The notes under the pieces are model-generated. The model ran no database searches, had not been told where the DNA came from, and saw only the letters and a program-made list of their open reading frames with translations. From Candidatus Krumholzibacteriia bacterium (GTDB lineage Bacteria; Krumholzibacteriota; Krumholzibacteriia; G020349025), in NCBI GenBank assembly GCA_035649275.1, contig DASRJW010000119.1, positions 1 through 60,956 of the forward strand: a stretch of DNA of 60,956 bases. Reading direction: 5' to 3'. Position numbers and translations under genes: made by a program. Within the stretch, counting starts at the first letter, position 1. Each line of letters begins with the position of its first letter. Below, in pieces: positions 52,453 through 60,956 of the stretch.

Positions 52453-52721
52453 CGCGTTCTCCCATCGTCGAAGGCGACGTGGTCGGGCCGGAGCTGCAGG
52501 GGATCTGCCACCGGGTCGTGCCGGCCTGGAGCTCAGTCAAGGCGCGGCAAAGTATCGGCCGGCGGCGTCGGACTGGGCAAGGGGAGGGGCGAGGGGCAGC
52601 CGGAAACCTCGACGCCGACGGTCACGGCGCCGGGGCGGAGGCTGCGGCCAGCCGGGCGCAGCCGCGGACGCGCCGGTGGGCGGCACGGCGGCCGCGGCGG
52701 TCGGTTTTTCAGAGGACTCGT

Positions 52722-52937
52722 TCAGGCCTCAGTAAAGGCCTTCACGACATCGTTCGCCTGGAGACCCTTGGGTCCTTCCTGGAGATCGAACTCCACGTTT
52801 TGGCCATCGATCAGCGTGCGGTAGCCTTCCCCATGGATCGCAGAGTAGTGCACGAAGACTTCGCTGCCATCGTCCAGGGTGATGAAACCGTAACCTTTGA
52901 CATCGCTGAACCACTTCACCTTGCCCACCTTGCGCAT
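52722..52937 (-). CDS. Cold-shock protein (CspA family)
   Basis: 71 residues, the usual size for a single cold-shock domain. The RNA-binding motifs are visible as [17 protein letters not shown] (RNP1) and VFVHYSAI (RNP2). It binds single-stranded RNA as a chaperone in the cytoplasm. GGGAGG lies seven bases before the ATG; the longer open frame upstream lacks a site. The 148 bases before it could be the long leader typical of csp genes. Confidence 0.93.
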   Translation of the reverse strand: MRKVGKVKWFSDVKGYGFITLDDGSEVFVHYSAIHGEGYRTLIDGQNVEFDLQEGPKGLQANDVVKAFTEA

Positions 52938-53084
52938 GGCGGAACCTCCCACATGCAAAGGACGCTGCTGGAGGATCGCAAGGCGATCCACGGCTTGTTG
53001 AACCAAACGAACGACGGCGGAGTGCAAGGTGCGTTTCGTGTTTCTCGGGATGGGGCGCAGACTAACGGAGTCTTCCCGCAGCTG

Positions 53085-54263
53085 TCAAGGAAGGCGGCCG
53101 ACGGGTGGAGCAGTAACCGTTGCAGTAGCGGAATTGTCCCGTGCTCGCAACATTGCGATCGCCGCGGCGAGCACGTCCTCGAGACCGGCGTCCGCGACCT
53201 TTCCCGTGGCGGAGCGGACACAGCGGACCGCACGTCCTGCAGGTGACCATCTTTTCGGGTCAGTGGGGCCGAAGATGGCGACGGTGGGGGTGCCACAGGC
53301 CGCCGCCACGTGCGCCATGCCGGTGTCATTACCAAGAAAGAGGTCGGCGCCGCTCAGGAGGCCGAGCGTCGCGGTGAGGGAAGCGCGCCAGCGCACCGCT
53401 GCGGGGCAGAGGCCCAAGAACTCCGCCACCGCCGCCGCGTCCCGCGGCCCCTCGCTCGCCAGGATCCGGGCCCTTTCCTGGCTCGCGAGCAGCTGCGCTA
53501 CCTGAGCGAACCGCTCTACGGGCCAGACGTTCGCTTTTTTCCCCGCTCCGGGATGCACGACGACGAGAGGCCCGAAGTGATCCGGAAATTTTCTGTCGAC
53601 GAACTCCTTCGCCTCTCGCTGAGCCTCGGGGAGTGGTACGAGCTCGGGGATACCCCCCGCCCCCTGGATCCCGAGAGCTCGAAGCGGCGCGGCATTGTGC
53701 TCCACCTCGTGGGCCTCGGGCGGGCCGAGAGGGAGCTCCAAATGATAGAGCGCCTGGGAAAGCTCGCTGCCGAAGTGCCGGCTCGACACGCCGGCGCGGA
53801 AGCGGGCTCCGCTCCACCAAGCGAGGAGCGCGCTCGTGGTGGAGAAGGACACGGTGCCGAGGACGATGGCCAGGTCCGGGCGCGGTCGGCGCAAAGCCAC
53901 CAAGAAACGGGCCCACTTCCAGGGCCGGACCTCCTCTTTCTCGAAGACGAGAAGGCGGTCGATCTCCGGGAATCCACGGAGAAGTTCTTCGGACAGGGGG
54001 TTCGTCAAGTACACCAGCCGCGCTCGGGGATACGCCTGGCGGAGCAAGCGCAGCGCCGGCAAGGTCAGCACCGTATCGCCCATCTGATTGTGGGGACGAA
54101 GGACGAGGAGGTGCCGGACAGCGTCGGCCTGTGGGAGCGGAGTGGGGCGCGGGCGCACGGTGCGGACGAGCACGCGGGTCCACCAGCGTTTGCTGGCGCG
54201 CTCGAGCCGTCGCCCGAGCGTCCGGGGCCGGGCGGGAGTGCTCGAGGCCGGAGGGGCGCTCAT
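53085..54263 (-). CDS. Glycosyltransferase family 9 (heptosyltransferase-like)
   Basis: 392 residues. LVLRPHNQMGDTVLTLPALR starts the GT9 fold, VVVHPGAGKKANVWPVERFA is the donor-domain entry, and LFLGNDTGMAHVAAACGTPT the ADP-sugar/active-site loop. These cytoplasmic enzymes add heptose or similar sugars in LPS core or surface glycan assembly. A charged, Arg-rich N-terminus of about 45 residues is extra. The ATG overlaps the stop of the preceding TPR gene (ATGA), placing it third in an rsgA-TPR-GT9 operon. Sugar not identified. Confidence 0.87.
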   Translation of the reverse strand: MSAPPASSTPARPRTLGRRLERASKRWWTRVLVRTVRPRPTPLPQADAVRHLLVLRPHNQMGDTVLTLPALRLLRQAYPRARLVYLTNPLSEELLRGFPEIDRLLVFEKEEVRPWKWARFLVALRRPRPDLAIVLGTVSFSTTSALLAWWSGARFRAGVSSRHFGSELSQALYHLELPLGPPEAHEVEHNAAPLRALGIQGAGGIPELVPLPEAQREAKEFVDRKFPDHFGPLVVVHPGAGKKANVWPVERFAQVAQLLASQERARILASEGPRDAAAVAEFLGLCPAAVRWRASLTATLGLLSGADLFLGNDTGMAHVAAACGTPTVAIFGPTDPKRWSPAGRAVRCVRSATGKVADAGLEDVLAAAIAMLRARDNSATATVTAPPVGRLP

Positions 54264-55447
54264 GGGCGGCGGCTCCGGGACCCTCCCTCGCTCGTGGGGG
54301 TCATGGGTTCAGGCTTGCCCTGCTGACGAGCGTGGATGCGCGCCAGCATGCTTTCCAGGAAGTGGATCTCGTTGGGGTTGGTCGCCATCTTGCGGCAGAC
54401 CATGGCCTCGTCGATGGCTTCCTGATGGCGGTTCCCGTTGTAGAGGGCCATCATGCGGGCCCGATGCGTCTCGTAATCGTCGGGCGCGAGGGTCAAGGCG
54501 TGGTCGGCGGTTTGCACGGCTTCGTCGAAACGCCCGGCCCCGACGAGCAGGCTCGCCTTCGTCGACCACAGAACGACGGATTGCGGGTAGCGCGTCAGAG
54601 GTCCTTCCAGATACTCGAGGCCTTCCTGGGAGCGACCGGATCTCCAATACGCTTTCGCCACCAGGACATGGGCCGAGATCATCGTGTCCTGCGCCGCCGC
54701 GGCGGCCTTGGCCAGGATGAGAGCATCCGGCATGAACTTGCGCCGGAAGTAGATCTGCGCTGCATCCCGCAGGTTTTCCGGTGCCCGCCCGCACAAGCGC
54801 AGGAAGTTCTGCAAGCAGCTGTCCGCTGCTGTGGGTCGCTTCAAGTACCCGAGCTGGAGGTCGAGGAGGCTCAAGTGCAGCACGGGCCGCGTCGGGTGCG
54901 CCTCGAGGGCAGCGCGGAGGGCATCCCCCGCCGGACCGGTGTGGCCGAGGTAGATCTCGATCAGCGCCACCTGGAAGAGCTCTTCCGCACGCACCTCGTT
55001 GGCATCGGGGCCGCAGAAGGTGGCGGCCTTCATGAAAGCGTCGCGGGCCTCTTCCCAGCGCTCCAACCGGCGGTACAGCAGGCCCAAGTTGTGGTGCACC
55101 CCGACGTTCATGCCCGAGCCCTTGGCCCCGGTAGGAATCATCTCCCGTGCCTGCAGCAGCAGCTTCTCGGCGCGGTCGTATTCGAAGAGGTCGTAGGCCG
55201 CGCGCGCTTCCGCCAAGACGCGTTCGGCGCGCTTCTTGGGGGTGTCGCGGAGGACGAACCACCAGATCCCGCCGCCGACGCCGAGCAGGAGCAAGAGGGG
55301 CACGAGCCAAAGGAGCATGGAGCGGCGGCGGCCCGGGCTCAAGGTCGCCGCTTCCGCCCCTGCGAGGGCTGGCTCGGCGGCTCCCGCCATCGGCGGGGGG
55401 ACCTCGGACCCCGGGACCGGCTTCGACTGCGGCTTGTCGTCGGTCAC
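54260..55447 (-). CDS. Membrane-anchored TPR protein
   Basis: 395 residues. A Pro/Ala-rich N-terminus precedes one membrane segment, LLWLVPLLLLLGVGGGIWWF, and then at least six TPR-like repeats, for example EARAAYDLFEYDRAEKLLLQ, GVHHNLGLLYRRLERWEEAR and RDAAQIYFRRKFMPDALILA, running to about residue 370. The repeat face probably lies in the periplasm and mediates protein contacts. The GTG start, with AAGGAAAGGAA before it, overlaps the rsgA stop (GTGA) and the stop overlaps the GT9 start, so the three are co-translated. Function unknown. Confidence 0.8.
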   Translation of the reverse strand: MTDDKPQSKPVPGSEVPPPMAGAAEPALAGAEAATLSPGRRRSMLLWLVPLLLLLGVGGGIWWFVLRDTPKKRAERVLAEARAAYDLFEYDRAEKLLLQAREMIPTGAKGSGMNVGVHHNLGLLYRRLERWEEARDAFMKAATFCGPDANEVRAEELFQVALIEIYLGHTGPAGDALRAALEAHPTRPVLHLSLLDLQLGYLKRPTAADSCLQNFLRLCGRAPENLRDAAQIYFRRKFMPDALILAKAAAAAQDTMISAHVLVAKAYWRSGRSQEGLEYLEGPLTRYPQSVVLWSTKASLLVGAGRFDEAVQTADHALTLAPDDYETHRARMMALYNGNRHQEAIDEAMVCRKMATNPNEIHFLESMLARIHARQQGKPEPMTPTSEGGSRSRRP

Positions 55448-56409
55448 GCGTTCCTTTCCTTCCGGCGAGGCGCGCCACCGCGCGACTCGGCCAACGCATC
55501 TTGTCGCAACTCCGCCAAGATCGCCAGGTAGCTGCGATGGCGGCCGGCGTCGACGCGCCCTGCTGCCACCGCCTCCTTCACGGCGCAATGCGGCTCGTGA
55601 TCGTGGGTGCAGCTGGCGAAGCGGCAGTGCTCCTGGAGCTCCCGAATCTCCGGGAAGAGAGGCCCCAGTTCCTCGGGTTGCAAGCCCCACAAGCTGAACT
55701 CGCGCACCCCTGGCGTGTCGGCGAGGAGGGCGCCGAAGTCGGTGCGGTGCAGATCCACCCGTGTCGTCGTGTGCCGGCCCTGTCCGGACTTCTCGCTCAC
55801 CATCCCGGTGCGCAACGACAACCCGGGCTGCAACGCCGAGATCAAGTGGCTCTTGCCGGCGCCCGAGGGACCCATGAAAGCGCTCACGTGTCCGCGCAGA
55901 GCCTCGCGGAGCGCTTCGATGCCAGCGCCGCTCGTGGTCGAAGTCAACAACATCGGGTAGCCCGCCTTTTCGTACACCGCGCGCTCGACATCGCCTTCGC
56001 CCGGGTCGGCCAGGTCGATCTTGTGCAGACAGAGGAGCGCCGCGATCCGGTTGCGTTCGGCCGTGCACAGCAGGCGGTCGAGAAGGCCGCGGTCGAAGGT
56101 GGGGTGACGCACCGAGACCACCACCACGAGCCGATCCAGGTTGGCCACGACGACGTGCTTCGCACCGGCGCGCACCCGCGCGATCTCGGTGCGGCGGGGG
56201 CGCACCGCCTCGATGATACCGCTCTTGCCCCCGGACCGTTCCAGAAGCAGCCACTCCACCACGTCGCCGGGAACGGGGAAAACGGGCCACGAGGTTTCCG
56301 GACGCCGCAGTCGCCGCCGGGCACGACAGGAGGTGACGCCGCCGTCCGCTCCCAGGACGTCGTAGAGGCCGGAATGGGCGGTGAGGACTCTGCCTTCGTT
56401 GGGACTCAT
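55444..56409 (-). CDS. rsgA: Ribosome-assembly GTPase RsgA
   Basis: 321 residues. It has the circularly permuted GTPase order G4-G1-G3: HKID at 129-132, GPSGAGKS at 180-187 and DTPG at 231-234. The zinc knuckle C262-C267-H269-C275 has the same spacing as E. coli YjeQ/RsgA. The enzyme helps the 30S subunit mature in the cytoplasm. The G4 motif begins with His instead of the usual Asn of NKxD, which could weaken guanine selectivity. The ATG has AAGGGGAG upstream. First gene of an overlapping operon with a TPR protein and a GT9 glycosyltransferase. Confidence 0.93.
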   Translation of the reverse strand: MSPNEGRVLTAHSGLYDVLGADGGVTSCRARRRLRRPETSWPVFPVPGDVVEWLLLERSGGKSGIIEAVRPRRTEIARVRAGAKHVVVANLDRLVVVVSVRHPTFDRGLLDRLLCTAERNRIAALLCLHKIDLADPGEGDVERAVYEKAGYPMLLTSTTSGAGIEALREALRGHVSAFMGPSGAGKSHLISALQPGLSLRTGMVSEKSGQGRHTTTRVDLHRTDFGALLADTPGVREFSLWGLQPEELGPLFPEIRELQEHCRFASCTHDHEPHCAVKEAVAAGRVDAGRHRSYLAILAELRQDALAESRGGAPRRKERNA

Positions 56410-56542
56410 GGCGCTCCCCTTAGGGACACGATACTCGATGCGGCCCCGTCGCCTGGGGCGGTTGTCCCGCCCTGTGCGGCATGCTAAGCTGCGGCGAGAA
56501 GTGAGAACACTGCTTCCCGCGACAGTCCACGCTGGAGAGTTC

Positions 56543-57013
56543 ATGAAGGTCGAAGACCTCCTGAGCTTCTTCGATCCCAAACTCTGCATCTTCGAGCTCC
56601 GGGCGCAGACGAAGGACGAGGTTCTCGAGGAGATCGTCGATCTCATCGCGCCGGAACGGGACAGCACCAACCGTCAGATCATCCTCGATATGCTGCGCAA
56701 CCGCGAGGCCTTGGGCAGCACCGCCGTGGGCAAAGGCATCGCCTTCCCCCACGGGCGCTCGCTCGCCGTCTCGCGCCTCATGGCGATCTTCGCGCGCTCG
56801 CGCCACGGAGTGCCCTTCGAGTCCACCGACGGCGAGCCCACCCACCTCTTCTTCGCCTTGCTGGCACCGCCCCAAGATCGCTCGAACCAGTACCTGCCCG
56901 CGCTGGGGAAGATCATCGAGATCGTCCGGGACGACAACGTGCGCGACCGGCTCATGCAGGTGACGAACTTCGACGAGTTCGCCGCCGTCCTCCGGGAGGG
57001 CAAGACGCCGTGA
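56543..57013 (+). CDS. PTS EIIA (Ntr/fructose-type) domain protein
   Basis: 156 residues. It is a single EIIA domain of the Fru/Ntr type, with the phosphorylatable His 70 in GIAFPHGRS and the helical tail IGKIIEIV-like segment near 120-130. Without other PTS genes nearby it may act as a regulator, as PtsN does, and not in sugar transport. The ATG follows GGAGAG; the upstream open frame is divergent rsgA leader. It overlaps the next gene's start by one base, so the pair is coupled. Confidence 0.87.
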   Translation: MKVEDLLSFFDPKLCIFELRAQTKDEVLEEIVDLIAPERDSTNRQIILDMLRNREALGSTAVGKGIAFPHGRSLAVSRLMAIFARSRHGVPFESTDGEPTHLFFALLAPPQDRSNQYLPALGKIIEIVRDDNVRDRLMQVTNFDEFAAVLREGKTP

Positions 57014-57354
57014 TGAGTCAGCAGGAGCAGCTGCTGGTCGCCCTTCAGGATCTCGACTTGATGCTGAAGGAGACCGAGGATTCCAAGGAAGAGCTGGCGC
57101 GCCTCGGTTTCGACGTGAGCGGACTGGAGGAGCTGCGCAAGGCGCGCGCCCAGCTCCTGGGGCGGATCGACCTCGCCCACGTGGTGCACTACGAGAAGAT
57201 CCTGAGGCGGTATGGCCGCGCCATCACCCCGGTCACCGGCGACCGTTGTCTGGGGTGCTTCGCCAAGCTCCCCACCTCGGTCCGTTCCTCGCTGCACGAA
57301 GGCAAGGTGCGCACCTGCCAGAGCTGCGGCCGCATCCTCTACTTCCCCGAGTGA
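57013..57354 (+). CDS. C4-type zinc-ribbon protein with coiled-coil N-terminus
   Basis: 113 residues. An N-terminal coiled coil (LLVALQDLDLMLKETEDSKE and on) is followed by a zinc ribbon with Cys 79 and 82 (CLGC) and Cys 102 and 105 (CQSC). It resembles a short member of the CdsZ/CT398-type zinc-ribbon family, usually about twice this size and of unclear role in envelope or nucleic-acid binding. The start shares its A with the preceding stop (TGATG); a GTG three bases earlier is possible. A promoter-like sequence and structured non-coding DNA follow. Confidence 0.75.
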   Translation: MSQQEQLLVALQDLDLMLKETEDSKEELARLGFDVSGLEELRKARAQLLGRIDLAHVVHYEKILRRYGRAITPVTGDRCLGCFAKLPTSVRSSLHEGKVRTCQSCGRILYFPE

Positions 57355-57364
57355 CCCCCGCTTC

Positions 57365-57392
57365 TTGACAACGTGGCGCCGCCGCTTATCTT
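57365..57392 (+). promoter_or_regulatory. Promoter-like sequence without a downstream gene
   Basis: TTGACA (57365-57370) and TATCTT (57387-57392) are 16 bases apart, close to the vegetative consensus, directly after the zinc-ribbon gene. No coding gene follows on this strand, but strong hairpins do. Confidence 0.4.
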
Positions 57393-57720
57393 GACAAGCA
57401 GAGGTTCGAGCGCCATCCCCGAAAGTTGCCTGCCATCCTGCACCGCGTCCGTCATGGGACGCGCCGACGAAGAGTCTGCCTGCACCCAGCCGACGAATGA
57501 CCTGCGAGCCCCGCCTGGTTGCGCCGCGCGCGCGCGGTGGTATGCGGTGGCTCGCCCCCGGGGCGGGTGCCGACCCGTCACCTGTCGCCCGCCCCGGACC
57601 CAGTGTGCGGAAGGGGGGAGCCGGGATCCGGTCGCTCTCCGCCACCGGACCCGGAAAAGACGCGCGGCGGGGGCTCCCCGCCCCCGCCGCACGTCGCAGA
57701 CTTTCTCTGCGTGTCCGTAA
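57393..57720. other. Non-coding stretch with multiple strong hairpins; possible structured RNA
   Basis: Between convergent genes (zinc-ribbon and mdh) lie several perfect inverted repeats: CGCGTCC/GGACGCG (57444-57463), CCGGGGCGGG/CCCGCCCCGG (57558-57567 with 57588-57597), GCGGCGGGGGC/GCCCCCGCCGC (57664-57674 with 57680-57690) and CGCAGA/TCTGCG (57694-57710). No T-run follows any stem. I searched both strands by eye for conserved blocks of RNase P RNA, tmRNA, SRP RNA and 6S RNA and found no convincing match. From 57721 to 57799 there is nothing recognisable. Confidence 0.4.
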
Positions 57721-57799
57721 TTCTCCTGAAGTTCCCTGCCGCGCCTCGCCCTCGGGTCTGCTCTTCTTGCTCTTCTAATGTTGCGCCAGAGAATGCTGT

Positions 57800-60641
<2,842 letters not shown>

Positions 60642-60956
60642 GCGCAATCTCCTTCGTCCGGTGTCCACGCGTTACCAGACAGGAAGCGTTTTTCCAGGCA
60701 TTTCCTTCCAGGCATTGAGACGTGATGCCACCATCTTCACGTAGAACGGCGCTGATCGAAACATGACCACCTCACTTGGCGGTCGGCGTCGCGCCGGATT
60801 ATGATCCGAGCACCACTCCGCTGGAAACGTGGAGCTGGGCCTGGGCCGGATCGGTGTTCTCCCTCGGCGACTGCGGCGTGAAGCGCATCGAAGCTGGGCA
60901 GCAAAGCCGATGAAGGGCTTGGGTATGCGCCGGACACGCTTCCACAAGTGTCTCTC
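60642..60956. other. Right-edge stretch with no recognised gene
   Basis: The 315 bases hold only short open frames on both strands. A 91-codon minus-strand frame (60672-60947) has no recognisable motif and no convincing ribosome site. It may be the leader of the glycosyltransferase gene or part of a gene beyond the window. Confidence 0.4.

Noticed and set aside
52690-52712. GC-rich stem followed by TTTTT on the plus strand, possible terminator
   Set aside because: No plus-strand gene ends nearby; both flanking genes are on the minus strand, where the T-run reads as A.
57355-57799. RNase P RNA, tmRNA, SRP RNA or 6S RNA gene
   Set aside because: The conserved blocks of these RNAs (for example the GAGGAAAGUCC and ACAGAA segments of RNase P RNA) are absent on both strands.

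Overview
The window is GC-rich, densely coded bacterial chromosome. Three large secreted proteins (9946-11874, 12173-15706, 20942-28468) end in a FlgD/type IX-like Ig domain finishing in K/R-rich residues, and one partner gene looks like a PorV/PorQ outer-membrane protein. There are also several porins, lipoproteins and periplasmic enzymes. This points to a Gram-negative lineage of the FCB type (Candidatus Eisenbacteria, Krumholzibacteriota or a relative). That placement is inferred from gene content only; no rRNA or marker tree is available here.

Layout. 1-6526: a mostly minus-strand cluster holding a fold-type II PLP enzyme, a DUF1611/DgcN-like protein, a PP-loop ATPase fused to a creatininase-family domain, and the start of an enolase-superfamily (mandelate racemase/epimerase-like) enzyme; an FkbM methyltransferase sits inside it on the other strand. 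6905-9855: a DUF1232 membrane protein, a GT4 glycosyltransferase and a class I (DhnA-type) fructose-bisphosphate aldolase. 9946-16224: a secreted repeat protein, then an M4 thermolysin-like protease whose gene overlaps a small lipoprotein gene. 16414-28468: a five-gene overlapping operon reading giant DUF11 surface protein, PorV/TPR protein, SpoIIE-type phosphatase, ATP-binding kinase-like protein, STAS protein. 28629-39786: a histidine kinase, GH63-like glucosidase, 2OG-Fe(II) oxygenase, DUF2950 and DUF3300 proteins, two envelope proteins of unknown function and a pyridine nucleotide-disulfide oxidoreductase.

39945-42721 is an accessory island of small genes: two VOC (glyoxalase-like) genes, a frameshifted DUF1569 gene, a hypothetical gene, a VOC remnant and a DUF1801 gene. 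Three of them stop inside a GYCTRAC heptamer, and one complete attC-like site lies between two of them, so this looks like an integron cassette relic without an integrase. 42914-48380 is an asparagine-to-fumarate operon: exported aspartase, exported asparaginase, Dcu-type C4-dicarboxylate carrier and a porin. Together they would convert asparagine to aspartate and fumarate in the periplasm and exchange the C4 acid across the inner membrane. 48451-52937 holds a LOG-family nucleotide hydrolase, a DcaP-like porin, an ACE-like M2 dipeptidase lipoprotein and a cold-shock protein.

53085-60641 carries rsgA-TPR-GT9 (overlapping operon), a PTS IIA-like protein overlapping a zinc-ribbon protein, malate dehydrogenase and a large membrane glycosyltransferase with a TPR tail. 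Between the zinc-ribbon gene and mdh lies 445 bases of non-coding DNA with a promoter-like sequence and several strong hairpins. No tRNA, rRNA, CRISPR array, transposase or prophage was recognised by eye.
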